Shown here: positions 30,512 to 38,471 of the stretch, piece after piece
Position numbering within the stretch: the stretch's first letter is position 1
Layout: each line of letters begins with the position of its first letter
NCBI GenBank assembly: GCA_959607715.1
Contig: CAUHNN010000015.1
Coordinates: forward strand, 1 to 47,784
DNA from: an uncultured Eggerthella sp.
GTDB taxonomy: Bacteria > Actinomycetota > Coriobacteriia > Coriobacteriales > Eggerthellaceae
Reading direction: 5' to 3'
DNA length: 47,784 nt
Position numbers and translations under genes: made by a program
The notes under the pieces: model-generated
Told to the model about the DNA's origin: nothing
Seen by the model: the letters and a program-made list of their open reading frames with translations, nothing else
Database searches by the model: none

Positions 30512-30691
30512 ATGGCCACGGAAGCGCAGAAGAAAGCGGTCGCGAAGTACCAGAGGGAGAAGACGACGCAGATAAACCTCAAGTTCTCGCCGCATGAGCA
30601 GGACCTTTACGAGTGGATAAAGGCGCAGGGCGGCACGGCTTCGGGGTACGTGAAAGGCCTGGTCAGAAAAGACATGCAAGAAAGATCGTAA
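30512..30691 (+). CDS. Small ribbon-helix-helix-like protein 1
   Basis: 59 aa. A basic N-terminus, then TQINLKFSPHEQDLYEWIKAQGGTASGYVKGLVRKDM: a short beta strand followed by two helices, the ribbon-helix-helix (Arc/CopG) plan. It clearly resembles the small protein at 31032. ATG 30512 follows TGGAGGTG. Predicted DNA-binding dimer. No toxin gene is paired with it. An inverted repeat follows at 30699-30723. Confidence 0.65.
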   Translation: MATEAQKKAVAKYQREKTTQINLKFSPHEQDLYEWIKAQGGTASGYVKGLVRKDMQERS

Positions 30692-30698
30692 CCGTTCC

Positions 30699-30723
30699 TT
30701 GATATGTGTTATAATAATATCAA
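30699..30723 (+). promoter_or_regulatory. Extended -10 promoter inside an inverted repeat
   Basis: TGT-TATAAT (TATAAT at 30710-30715) lies between TTGATAT (30699-30705) and ATATCAA (30717-30723), exact reverse complements. A dimeric regulator bound here would block the promoter of the gene at 30749. Confidence 0.6.
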
Positions 30724-30748
30724 GGGCAAGGGAGGAAGGATCCCAGCC

Positions 30749-30904
30749 ATGGATGAGAAGGAAGACGAGATGAACAACAAAGAGTTCGAGACGTTCAAGA
30801 AGATGCTCGCTCTGCATCTTGCCGAACTCAAGGAGCTTGCCGACGACAAGGAGGCATGGCAGAAGAAGCTCGACGCGATCCTCGAAGTGCTCGAGGAGGA
30901 TTAG
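30749..30904 (+). CDS. Small helical prophage protein
   Basis: 51 aa from ATG 30749; ATG 30770 with GAAGGAAG upstream is an alternative. Acidic and helical (FETFKKMLALHLAELKELADDKEAWQKK), with a possible coiled coil. It has its own promoter and a terminator just after, so it is a single-gene unit. Function unknown. Confidence 0.6.
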   Translation: MDEKEDEMNNKEFETFKKMLALHLAELKELADDKEAWQKKLDAILEVLEED

Positions 30905-30916
30905 CGGAAAAGCTAG

Positions 30917-30948
30917 GGCCGGGGAGAGATCCCCGGCCTTTGTTTCTT
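30917..30948 (+). terminator. Intrinsic terminator
   Basis: Perfect 8-bp stem GGCCGGGG / CCCCGGCC, loop AGAGAT, then TTTGTTTCTT. Confidence 0.9.
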
Positions 30949-30975
30949 ACGCCTGATAAGTCGTTGATAACCCTA

Positions 30976-31016
30976 TTGAGCTATGGTTGTTAATGATATA
31001 CAATTAATAACCATAG
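30976..31016 (+). promoter_or_regulatory. Promoter overlapped by a 14-bp inverted-repeat operator
   Basis: TTGAGC (30976-30981), 17 bases, TACAAT (30999-31004). Over it lies CTATGGTTGTTAAT (30981-30994) against ATTAATAACCATAG (31003-31016): 13 of 14 positions match as an inverted repeat with an 8-base spacer. This is a likely autoregulatory site for the small protein that follows. Confidence 0.7.
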
Positions 31017-31031
31017 TTAGGAGGTGATGGG

Positions 31032-31205
31032 ATGGTCACGTATCCGGCTAAGAAGCGTTACGACAAGAAGAACGTCGTGCGCATATCGATAGCGTTCAAC
31101 AGGAATACAGAGCCGGAATTATTGGCTAAGGTCGAAGCTCAGGAAAACCGCAACGCGTACATCAAGGGGCTTATCCGAGCCGATATAGAAAAGGAAGGAC
31201 AATAG
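31032..31205 (+). CDS. Small ribbon-helix-helix-like protein 2
   Basis: 57 aa, translated by hand. MVTYPAKKRYDKKN, then VVRISIAFNRNTEPELLAKVEAQENRNAYIKGLIRADIEKE: strand-helix-helix with the ending YIKGLIRADI that matches YVKGLVRKDM of the protein at 30512, so the two are paralogues. AGGAGGTGA precedes the ATG. The operator at 30981-31016 sits directly upstream. Probably a repressor controlling itself and the antirepressor that follows 53 bases later. Confidence 0.75.
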   Translation: MVTYPAKKRYDKKNVVRISIAFNRNTEPELLAKVEAQENRNAYIKGLIRADIEKEGQ

Positions 31206-31258
31206 AAGGGATGCCCATCCCGCTACCAACGATTAGGGCATCCCCGAAAGGAGTTGCG

Positions 31259-32023
31259 ATGGACGCAACAGATGAGATCATACCATTCTCCAATGACAAG
31301 TTCGGCGGATTGCGTGCCATCCTCATAGAGGATGAGCCGTGGTTCATCGCAGTGGATGTGTGCAACGGTCTAGAAATCAGGAATGCAACCGATGCGATAA
31401 AGCGTCTTGATGAAGACGAAAAGGCTAGGTTGAATCTAGGGTTGCAAGGCGGCCCCACGAACATTGTAAGCTTCCCTGGCTTGCTCGCCCTTATATTAGG
31501 AAGTCGCAAGAAGGAAGCTCGCGAGTACAAGCGCTGGGTGACGCATGAGGTGCTCCCCTCGATCCACAAGCACGGCGGGTACCTCACCCCCGATAAGGTC
31601 GAGGAGGCCCTCCTTGACCCCGATACGGTCATAAGGCTCGCGACGTCCCTGAAGGAAGAGAGGGCGCGACGGCAGGCGCTGGAGTCGAGGAACGCGCTCA
31701 TTGCCCCGAAGGCGGGCTACTACGACGCGGTGATGGACGACTCGAGGTGGTTCAGCGTCACCGAGGCCGCGAGGCAGATGCACCAGTACGACAAGCGGAT
31801 GAACAGGAGCAGGCTGTTCGCCCTGCTCAGGGCCGACAGGATGATGACCGCGGACAACCAGGCGACCAAGCTGGCGATCGACCGTGGATACCTGATGAAC
31901 TACCAGCCTCCCCAGCAGAGAAACGCCAAGACGGGCGAGGTCATGGTGCCGAAGCCCTACGGCAAGGTGACGGGCAAGGGCCTCGACTGGCGCATAAGGC
32001 GCTACTGCTCGGAGGTGCGATGA
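31259..32023 (+). CDS. Phage antirepressor (BRO-N and KilAC domains)
   Basis: 254 aa. N-terminal BRO domain (about 1-115: LRAILIEDEPWFIAVDVCNGLEI, YKRWVTHEVLPSIHKHGGY) and C-terminal KilAC/ANT domain (SVTEAARQMHQYDKRMNRSRLFALLRADRMM, KGLDWRIRRYC). Such proteins antagonise CI repressors or bind DNA to drive lytic growth. ATG 31259 follows AAAGGAG; an upstream ATG at 31211 lacks a site. It is transcribed from the promoter at 30976, so it is expected to be silenced by the small RHH-like protein 2 in the same operon. Confidence 0.88.
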   Translation: MDATDEIIPFSNDKFGGLRAILIEDEPWFIAVDVCNGLEIRNATDAIKRLDEDEKARLNLGLQGGPTNIVSFPGLLALILGSRKKEAREYKRWVTHEVLPSIHKHGGYLTPDKVEEALLDPDTVIRLATSLKEERARRQALESRNALIAPKAGYYDAVMDDSRWFSVTEAARQMHQYDKRMNRSRLFALLRADRMMTADNQATKLAIDRGYLMNYQPPQQRNAKTGEVMVPKPYGKVTGKGLDWRIRRYCSEVR

Positions 32024-32217
32024 TGGATCGAACGCGTGAAATGGATCGGCTGCACGAGGCGAGGGAGCTTGCGGAGGGCCTAAGCGAGATCATGATCGGC
32101 CTGATCGAGTCGCCGAGCGAGATAGACAAGGCCCTATGCGTCGTGAGCAGGGTCGTGGCCGCGATCGAGGACGACCTCAAGGCGGCTGAGGCCTACGCGC
32201 TGTCGGCGATTCGCTAG
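32020..32217 (+). CDS. Small prophage protein after the antirepressor
   Basis: 65 aa. Fully helical with heptad-like spacing (REMDRLHEARELAEGL...VAAIEDDLKAAEAYAL), so probably a small coiled-coil protein. ATG 32020 overlaps the antirepressor stop (ATGA). Unknown function. Confidence 0.62.
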   Translation: MMDRTREMDRLHEARELAEGLSEIMIGLIESPSEIDKALCVVSRVVAAIEDDLKAAEAYALSAIR

Positions 32218-32238
32218 GACAGGAACGAGAGACGAGAG

Positions 32239-32269
32239 AGGCCCAGGGATCCCCCCTGGGCCTTTTTTA
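32239..32269 (+). terminator. Intrinsic terminator before the ParB-like gene
   Basis: Perfect 10-bp stem AGGCCCAGGG / CCCTGGGCCT, loop ATCCC, then a six-T run. Confidence 0.92.
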
Positions 32270-32313
32270 TGCGCCGATGCCGTAAGCCAACGCATCGCGG
32301 ATGCCGCCGCTCG

Positions 32314-32338
32314 CGTGCGACACCTGGGGAAAATTGGA
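32314..32338 (+). promoter_or_regulatory. TGCGACAC repeat, copy B
   Basis: CGTGCGACACCTGGGGA (32314-32330) is identical to 39445-39461; the following bases AAAT-GG also match except one. It sits 24 bases before the ParB-like gene and 45 after a terminator, where a promoter or operator is needed. Confidence 0.6.
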
Positions 32339-32361
32339 AGCATCGAGACGAAAGGGGAGAC

Positions 32362-32952
32362 ATGCGGCCCATGCCAGAGTTGACGGTGGAGGAGATGCCC
32401 ACCGACGAATTAACGCCCTACGCGCGGAACGCGAAGATACACACCTCGGAGCAGGTAGACCAGATCGCGAAGAGCATCGAGGAGTTCGGGTTCAACGACC
32501 CTGTCGGGGTGTGGGACAACCCAGACGGATACCTTGAGATTGTGGAGGGCCATGGGCGCGTCCTGGCGGCGAAGAAGCTCGGTTTGGGGCATGTGCCCGT
32601 CATCCGCCTGGATCACCTCTCAGACGAGCAGAGACGCGCTTACGCGCTTGCCCATAACAAGCTAACCATCAATACAGGCTGGGACTTCGCGGCGCTCGAT
32701 GCCGAGCTTGAGGCGATAACGTCGCTCGACATGGAGGGGTTCGGTTTCGACCTGGCGCCGAGCTTCGACGCGATCGACGACCTTATCGAAAATGATTTCA
32801 CTTCTAGCAGGCCGAAAGAAGATGCAGAAGTGTTCACGGTCTCGTTTGTTTTTCCGGGCGATCGCAAGGAAGCCGTTGTCGCTTATATCAAATCGGTCGG
32901 GAAAGACTCGATCGCAGAGCGAATAGTCGAGGAGGCCGCTAAATGGGAATAG
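32362..32952 (+). CDS. ParB/sulfiredoxin-like N-terminal-domain protein
   Basis: 196 aa. Residues ~5-100 are a ParB-like domain: LTPYARNAKIHTSEQVDQIAKSI, FGFNDPVGV and LEIVEGHGRVLAAKKLGL with the ENPRE/GHGR-type motif, then RAYALAHNKLTINTGWD. In phages this domain usually heads a DNA methylase. Here the methylase is absent and replaced by a short C-terminal segment (FTVSFVFPGDRKEAVVAYIK). A role in DNA binding or guiding the radical SAM protein is inferred from a 10-base overlap. ATG 32362 follows AAAGGGGAGA. Precise biochemical role unknown. Confidence 0.82.
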   Translation: MRPMPELTVEEMPTDELTPYARNAKIHTSEQVDQIAKSIEEFGFNDPVGVWDNPDGYLEIVEGHGRVLAAKKLGLGHVPVIRLDHLSDEQRRAYALAHNKLTINTGWDFAALDAELEAITSLDMEGFGFDLAPSFDAIDDLIENDFTSSRPKEDAEVFTVSFVFPGDRKEAVVAYIKSVGKDSIAERIVEEAAKWE

Positions 32953-34163
32953 CTTGCGGTAGCCAGGTGGTTTTATGCGAGTACCCCATCAGGCTGGACA
33001 CATACAGAGGATGCTCCCACGGTTGCAGGTACTGCTTCGCCCAGAGCAAGACCGACATCGCAACGGTGAAGCCCGACAACTGCGTCGAGTCGCTTAAGCG
33101 GTTCATCGAAGGGAAAAGGACCCAAACAACGAAATGGTGCGACTGGCGAATACCGCTTCACTGGGGCGGGATAAGCGACCCGTTCCAGCCCGCCGAGCGT
33201 GAGATAGGGGTAAGCCTCAAGGCTTTGGAGGTGTTCGCTGAGACGGGATATCCGTTCATAGTCAGCACCAAAGGCAAGCTCATCGCCGAAGAGCCGTATA
33301 TATCGCTCATCAGAAGGTGCAACGCGGTCGTTCAAGTGAGCATGGTATGCTCTTCGTACGACAGGCTAGAGCCTGGAGCGCCGACGTTCGAGGAGCGCCT
33401 TGAGATGGTGAGGGCCTTGTCTGGCGCGGCGAGGCGCGTTGTCGTCAGGGCTCAGCCCTACATCACGAACGTAAGGGACGAGTTCATCGGGAACCTCGCG
33501 AGGTTCGCCGAAGCGGGCGCATGGGGCGTCACCGTAGAGGGGATGAAGTTCAAAGAGGCCAAGCCCGGGCTTGTGAAGGTGCGCGGCGATTTCTGCTACG
33601 ACGACGACACCCTCAGGCTCCACTACGAGAGGATAAAGCGCGAATGCGAGCGCGTCGGGCTTCACTTCCTCTGCGCCGAGAACAGGCTTAGGGCAATGGG
33701 GGAGTCTACGGCCTGCTGCGGATGCGGCGACCTCGAGGGGTTCAAGGGGAACAAGTTCAACGCAGTCAGCAACGTCGACGGCGAGGCCGAGCCAACGCCG
33801 AGAATGCGAGAGGCTGGAACCGCGCACTGCTTCAAAGGCATTCATCAGAATACGGAGTTTGAACACAAGGAGAAGAAAGTAAGCTTCGCCGAGCAGATGG
33901 AGGAAGAGTCTAAGGCGCTGTTAGAAGCGCGCTATAGGCTTCACACCGAAAGAGAAGTGTTCGCATTCACTCGATGGCTGAGAGAGACGGGCATCACTGC
34001 GAGTGAATGCAGCGAGTTGACCGGGACGCAGATGGCGTCGCATTGGCTGTGCGTAACCCCTGGCGGTCAAGCGGCCGTACCAACGCCGGAAATGTTCGGC
34101 AAGCTGAGGAGATCGGGGAAGCTGTCCGAGATACCCGGCTACATCCTGAAAATCGTTTACTGA
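32943..34163 (+). CDS. SplB-like radical SAM protein
   Basis: 406 aa. The radical SAM cluster is Cys24-xxx-Cys28-xx-Cys31 in YRGCSHGCRYCFAQ. GGISDPFQPAE and STKGKLIAEEPYISLI match the SplB/COG1533 'DNA repair photolyase' pattern (DPYQPxE and TKSxLIxRD). A second Cys cluster (STACCGCGDLEG, plus AHCFKG) near residues 255-300 could hold another metal or [4Fe-4S] cluster. The last ~100 residues are unlike spore photoproduct lyase. Predicted to use S-adenosylmethionine radical chemistry, possibly on a nucleobase. GAGGAGG precedes ATG 32943. It overlaps the ParB-like gene and is 24 bases before the terminase. Confidence 0.82.
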   Translation: MGIACGSQVVLCEYPIRLDTYRGCSHGCRYCFAQSKTDIATVKPDNCVESLKRFIEGKRTQTTKWCDWRIPLHWGGISDPFQPAEREIGVSLKALEVFAETGYPFIVSTKGKLIAEEPYISLIRRCNAVVQVSMVCSSYDRLEPGAPTFEERLEMVRALSGAARRVVVRAQPYITNVRDEFIGNLARFAEAGAWGVTVEGMKFKEAKPGLVKVRGDFCYDDDTLRLHYERIKRECERVGLHFLCAENRLRAMGESTACCGCGDLEGFKGNKFNAVSNVDGEAEPTPRMREAGTAHCFKGIHQNTEFEHKEKKVSFAEQMEEESKALLEARYRLHTEREVFAFTRWLRETGITASECSELTGTQMASHWLCVTPGGQAAVPTPEMFGKLRRSGKLSEIPGYILKIVY

Positions 34164-34187
34164 CGCGCTGAACGGAGACCGAATCCA

Positions 34188-34655
34188 ATGGCTTCTAGCG
34201 AAAAGAAGAGGGGGCAACCTACAAGGTACGATGCCGCAGCGCATATCCCCTGGGCAACCTCGCTGGCCAAGAGGGGCTGCACCGTCGCCGAGATCGCCGA
34301 GGCGTTCGGCGTCTCGGAGAGAACCGTTTACAGGTGGTCGGCCTCTCACCCTGAATTCTGTCAGGCCCTAAAGGAGAGCCGGAGCAAGGCTGACGAGGCG
34401 GTTGTCGAGAGCCTTTACAGCCGCGCGTGCGGCAACGTGAAGCGCGTCACGAAGCGCAAGCGTGAAGTGCTCAACGCGAACGGCGAGGCCGTCACGCTTA
34501 CCGAGATAGTCGAGGAGACGCTCCCGCCGGACACGACCGCGATGATCTACTGGCTCAAGAACAGGCAGCCCGAGCTTTGGCGCGACCGCCCCATAGAGAA
34601 GGGCGACGAGGGAGCGGCCGAGGAGTTCTTAGCGGAGTGGCGCGATGAGGGCTAG
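34188..34655 (+). CDS. terS: Terminase small subunit
   Basis: 155 aa. N-terminal helix-turn-helix (AKRGCTVAEIAEAFGVSERTVYRWSASHPEF, about 29-60) recognises the packaging start site. The helical centre and ELWRDRP tail match small terminases of PBSX/SPP1-like siphoviruses. It lies directly before and overlaps (11 bases) the large subunit. The DNA site it recognises is not visible. Confidence 0.9.
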   Translation: MASSEKKRGQPTRYDAAAHIPWATSLAKRGCTVAEIAEAFGVSERTVYRWSASHPEFCQALKESRSKADEAVVESLYSRACGNVKRVTKRKREVLNANGEAVTLTEIVEETLPPDTTAMIYWLKNRQPELWRDRPIEKGDEGAAEEFLAEWRDEG

Positions 34656-35898
34656 CCCGAAGCAGCTCACGTTGGCGCACTGGTGGCACCGAGACGAGAC
34701 GCGCGACAAAGACGGCGTGATCGCCGAGGGTGCCATCAGGTCGGGAAAGACATACTCGATGATAACGGGGTTCCTGACGTGGAGCAGGAGCGGGTTCGAT
34801 GGCGGGGCGTTCATCGTGGCGGGCCGCTCCGTCGGCGCCCTCAAGCGAAACGTCGTGAGGCCCATGCTCTCGATAATGCGGCGCATGGGGTGGTCATACG
34901 AGTACAACCGAAGCGAGCAGCGGATAGACTGCGGCGGGAACACGTATTACCTTTTCGGCGCGTCCAACGAGGCGGCACAGGACACGATGCAGGGCCTCAC
35001 GGCCTGCGGGTGCTACGCGGACGAGGCGGCGCTGTTCCCCGAAAGCTTCGTCGATCAGATGGTGGCGCGTTGCTCCGTCGAGGGGTCTAAGCTGTGGTTC
35101 AACTGCAACCCGCGCTATCCGTCCCACTTCTTCAAGCGCAAGTGGATAGACCGAGCGGATGAGCTTAACCTGCTCCACCTACATTTCACGATGGACGACA
35201 ACCCCGCTTTGTCAGAGGCGATCATCGCCAGGTACGAGCGCATGTACACGGGCGTTTTCCATCAACGCTACATCCTGGGTCTGTGGACGATGGCCGAGGG
35301 GCTTATCTACCCGCAGTACGAGGACGCCCTAGAGCCGCGCTACGGCGGCCCTGCGGCGAGGTGGTGCGTGTCGTGCGACTACGGTACCCAGAACGCGTTC
35401 GCGGCGCTCAAATGGGCCTACGACGGATCTGTATGGCACCTTGTGGACGAGTATCGCTACTCAGGACGGGACGAGGGACACCAGAAGACGGACGCCGACT
35501 ACGTGGAGGACATGAAGGCGTTCTTCGGAGACCTACCGAGCAGAACCCCGTTCATCGTGGACCCATCCGCCGCGTCTTTCATCGCGGCCATGAGACGGGA
35601 GGGCTTCGCGGTGAGGAAGGCCAAGAACAACGTCCTCGACGGCATCAGGCACACCGCCACTTGCCTGCAGGACGGCTCCGTCAGGATCGCCGAGACGTGC
35701 GAGGAGACACGCAAGGAGTTCGCGGGCTACGCGTGGGACGAGAAGAGGGACGGCGACCACCCCATTAAGGAGAACGACCACATGATGGACGCGCTGAGAT
35801 ACTTCGTGGAGACGGAAGGGGCGTACAGAAAGCGCGAAGGGTACGTTTCCGCGTTCGAGAGGAACAGGCATGAAAACCACGCTCATAACCGCCGCTGA
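34645..35898 (+). CDS. terL: Terminase large subunit (PBSX type)
   Basis: 417 aa packaging motor. Walker A GAIRSGKTYS (about 29-38), Walker B-like CGCYADEAAL (about 119-128), a coupling SKLWFNCNP motif. The RNaseH-like nuclease has Asp in SCDYGTQN (about 248), a further Asp in FIVDPSAAS (about 304) and DHMMDALRYF (about 376-385). Cuts and pumps phage DNA into heads. Full length for the PBSX group. Its 3' end overlaps the portal start by 29 bases. Confidence 0.95.
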   Translation: MRASPKQLTLAHWWHRDETRDKDGVIAEGAIRSGKTYSMITGFLTWSRSGFDGGAFIVAGRSVGALKRNVVRPMLSIMRRMGWSYEYNRSEQRIDCGGNTYYLFGASNEAAQDTMQGLTACGCYADEAALFPESFVDQMVARCSVEGSKLWFNCNPRYPSHFFKRKWIDRADELNLLHLHFTMDDNPALSEAIIARYERMYTGVFHQRYILGLWTMAEGLIYPQYEDALEPRYGGPAARWCVSCDYGTQNAFAALKWAYDGSVWHLVDEYRYSGRDEGHQKTDADYVEDMKAFFGDLPSRTPFIVDPSAASFIAAMRREGFAVRKAKNNVLDGIRHTATCLQDGSVRIAETCEETRKEFAGYAWDEKRDGDHPIKENDHMMDALRYFVETEGAYRKREGYVSAFERNRHENHAHNRR

Positions 35899-37210
35899 GA
35901 TGGAGGGCGTCGAGCCTTCCGCGTTCGTGGCCGACGCGATACAGCGGCACATGGCGTCCGAGCTTTACCGCACCGCAAGGGAGGCGAACGAGTACTACAG
36001 GCAGCGGAACACCACGATAGGCCGCTTCGTGGCGAAGCTGTTCACCAGCGGCGGCGACAGCGTCGAGGACTTCACCGCGTCGCGTCTTCGGATCGCGTCC
36101 AACCTTTTCAAGCGGCTGAACGTGCAGAGGGCGGCGTATTCCCTCGGGAAGGGCGTTTCATTCGTGGACGAGGGCACGAAGGAGAAGCTTGGCTCTAGGT
36201 TCGATGACGAGGCGATGAAGATCGGCCTCTACGCGCTGATCCACGGCATCAGCTTCCCGTTTTGGAACCTCGATCACGTTGACGTCTTCACCGTGGACGA
36301 GTTCGCGCCCGTCTGGGACGAGCGAAGCGGTGCGCTGGTTTCGGGGGTGAGGTTCTGGCGGCTCGACTCCGAGCATCCTTGGAGCGCGGTCCTCTACACC
36401 CAGGACGGCTACACCGCGTTCGAGGCGCAGGGGACGGGCCTCAACTTCCGCCAGGCCGACGAGCAGAGGGCGTACGTCACGCACTACGAGGAGGTACCGG
36501 CAGACGGCATCCTGCTGGCCGTCGAGACGGAAAGCTACTCACGGCTCCCCATCATCCCCGTTTGGGGTTCCGAGGCCCACCAATCAACCCTGGTGGGGCT
36601 GCGCGAGTCGATCGACGCATACGACCTCATCAAGAGCGGCCTGGCAAACGACGTGCAGGATTGCGCACAGGTCTACTGGACGGTTTCGGGAGCCGGCGGT
36701 ATGCGGGATGAGGACCTCGAGCTCTTCCGCGACCGCCTGAAGCTGATGCACATCGCGTCGGTCCCGAACGAGGACGACGCGAAGGCCACGCCGTACACGC
36801 AGGAGGTGCCCTACGCGTCGAGGAAGGAGACGCTTGCGCAGCTCAAGGCCGACATGTACGAGGATTTCGGCGCGTTGGACGTGCACACGATCGCGGCTGG
36901 GGCCACGAACGACCACATCGACGCGGCTTATCAGCCCATGGACGAGGAGGCGGACGAGTTCGAGCGCCTGATGCGCGAGGGCATCCGCGACCTCCTCGCC
37001 TTGCAGGGGATCGACGACACGCCGATCTTCACCCGAAACCGAATCAGCAACCACAAGGAACAGGTGGATATGGTGGCCATCGAGGCGCAGTGGCTGGACG
37101 ACGAGACGATCCTGCGCAAGCTCCCCAACGTCACGCCCGACGAGGCGGCGGAGATATTGAGGAAACGCGATGCAGAGGAGTTCGGGCGCTTCGGCATCGG
37201 CGGTGAGTGA
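35870..37210 (+). CDS. Portal protein (SPP1 gp6-like)
   Basis: 446 aa. Forms the dodecameric ring through which DNA enters the head. Family patterns: EYYRQRNTTI near the start, QRAAYSLGKGVSFVDEG, HGISFPFWNLDHVDVFTVDEFAP, GLRESIDAYDLIKSGLANDVQD and FTRNRISNHKEQVDMV. Start ATG 35870 follows GAGAGGAACAGGC inside the terminase gene. Complete; the stop overlaps the minor head protein start. Confidence 0.93.
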   Translation: MKTTLITAAEMEGVEPSAFVADAIQRHMASELYRTAREANEYYRQRNTTIGRFVAKLFTSGGDSVEDFTASRLRIASNLFKRLNVQRAAYSLGKGVSFVDEGTKEKLGSRFDDEAMKIGLYALIHGISFPFWNLDHVDVFTVDEFAPVWDERSGALVSGVRFWRLDSEHPWSAVLYTQDGYTAFEAQGTGLNFRQADEQRAYVTHYEEVPADGILLAVETESYSRLPIIPVWGSEAHQSTLVGLRESIDAYDLIKSGLANDVQDCAQVYWTVSGAGGMRDEDLELFRDRLKLMHIASVPNEDDAKATPYTQEVPYASRKETLAQLKADMYEDFGALDVHTIAAGATNDHIDAAYQPMDEEADEFERLMREGIRDLLALQGIDDTPIFTRNRISNHKEQVDMVAIEAQWLDDETILRKLPNVTPDEAAEILRKRDAEEFGRFGIGGE

Positions 37211-38463
37211 TGGACGCGGGGCACGAGGCCGCAGAACGCGCCCTTGACGAGTTCGAGCGCGAGGCGGCTAGGCTGTACGAGGATGCGGCGAAGGAAGCGG
37301 GGGAGCCTATAGCGGAGTGGCTTGAGCGCTTCAGGGACGCGGACGAGGCGATGGCGGCCTTGATCGAGGAGGGCGAGGCTACGCCAGACGAGTACGCCCA
37401 ATGGCGTTACTTGACCTTCGCGGCAGGAAAGGACGAGGCCATAGCGGAGACGGCGGACAGGCTGACCGCCGCGAACGTCGCCGCTATGGGCATTCTCGCT
37501 GGGTTGCTGGCCCCCGTATTCAGGGAGAACAGCGACTACGCCGCGTGGATGGTCGAGAGGGAAGCGGGCCAGATCGGCTTCAGGCTGTGCGACGCAGACC
37601 ACTTCAATGCGATCGTGGAGAGGGAAGACCCTCTTTTCGCCAGGGCAGAGATCGACGAGGGGAAAGACGCCGCATGGAATCGGAAGATGATAACCGCCAG
37701 GGTCACGGCGGCGGTGCTTTCCTGCAAGCCCATAGAGGACATAGAGCGGCTTTCCGCGGGCTTCGCGTCCACGAACAGGGGTTCCGCCTCGAGGATCGCG
37801 AGAACGGCGGTAACGGGCGTCCAGAACGCCGCCAGGGTCGAGCGCTTCGAGCAGGCCGAGGAAATGGGCATCGCGCTCAAGCAGGAATGGCTTGCGACGG
37901 TGGACAATAGAACGCGCCACAGCCATAGGGAGCTTGACGGCGAGCGGGCCGAGGTCGGCAAGGCGTTCTCGAATGGGCTGAGGTACCCAGGGGATCCCAC
38001 GGGGCCAGGTCATGAGATATGGAACTGCCGATGCACTCTCGTCGCAGCCGTGGAGGGGCACACCACCGAGGACGGACGCAGGTTCACCCGCTACGACGGC
38101 ACGTACGAGGAATGGAAGAACGGCAAGCAGATAGCAAGCGAAGATATAGTCATAGGGCGCAGCCTCGGAGCGGCGGCCTTTCGTGATGAGGTTATGCTGC
38201 CCGATGGGACGAAGTCTCGAATAAGTCCGAATACGCGCATAACGGGAATAAAGACGATTGCGGGAAACGGGGTTCGCAGGAAGATAGATGAAGTTAACGG
38301 GCTGGTCGAAAAATATGGAGGAAACGCCAACGAGTGGGAAAAGAAAAGGGGGAGCGGTTACGTTGACGACCTCGGCATGAGCAGGCCATGCGAGCTTCAT
38401 TGGTACGAAGAGCCATCCGTCGGACGTGTTAAAATGAAAGTGTCAAAATTCTTTTATCGGTAG
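37210..38463 (+). CDS. Minor head protein (Mu F/SPP1 gp7-like) with extra C-terminal domain
   Basis: 417 aa. The head morphogenesis domain ends in TRHSHRELDG...RYPGDPTGPGHEIWNCRCTLV (about 235-280), the Cys-containing signature of Mu F-like proteins. After a linker, the last ~110 residues (SRISPNTRITGIKTIAGN, EYWEKKRGSGYVDDL-like segment, CELHWYEEPSVGR) form a separate module. It resembles the small beta-rich domain fused to phage minor head proteins and compared in the literature with polymorphic-toxin nuclease domains. Injected or structural; a nuclease role is only a possibility. Codons here are less GC-rich (around 38260-38460), suggesting a later-acquired tail. Confidence 0.85.
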   Translation: MDAGHEAAERALDEFEREAARLYEDAAKEAGEPIAEWLERFRDADEAMAALIEEGEATPDEYAQWRYLTFAAGKDEAIAETADRLTAANVAAMGILAGLLAPVFRENSDYAAWMVEREAGQIGFRLCDADHFNAIVEREDPLFARAEIDEGKDAAWNRKMITARVTAAVLSCKPIEDIERLSAGFASTNRGSASRIARTAVTGVQNAARVERFEQAEEMGIALKQEWLATVDNRTRHSHRELDGERAEVGKAFSNGLRYPGDPTGPGHEIWNCRCTLVAAVEGHTTEDGRRFTRYDGTYEEWKNGKQIASEDIVIGRSLGAAAFRDEVMLPDGTKSRISPNTRITGIKTIAGNGVRRKIDEVNGLVEKYGGNANEWEKKRGSGYVDDLGMSRPCELHWYEEPSVGRVKMKVSKFFYR

Positions 38464-38471
38464 GAGGGGCT

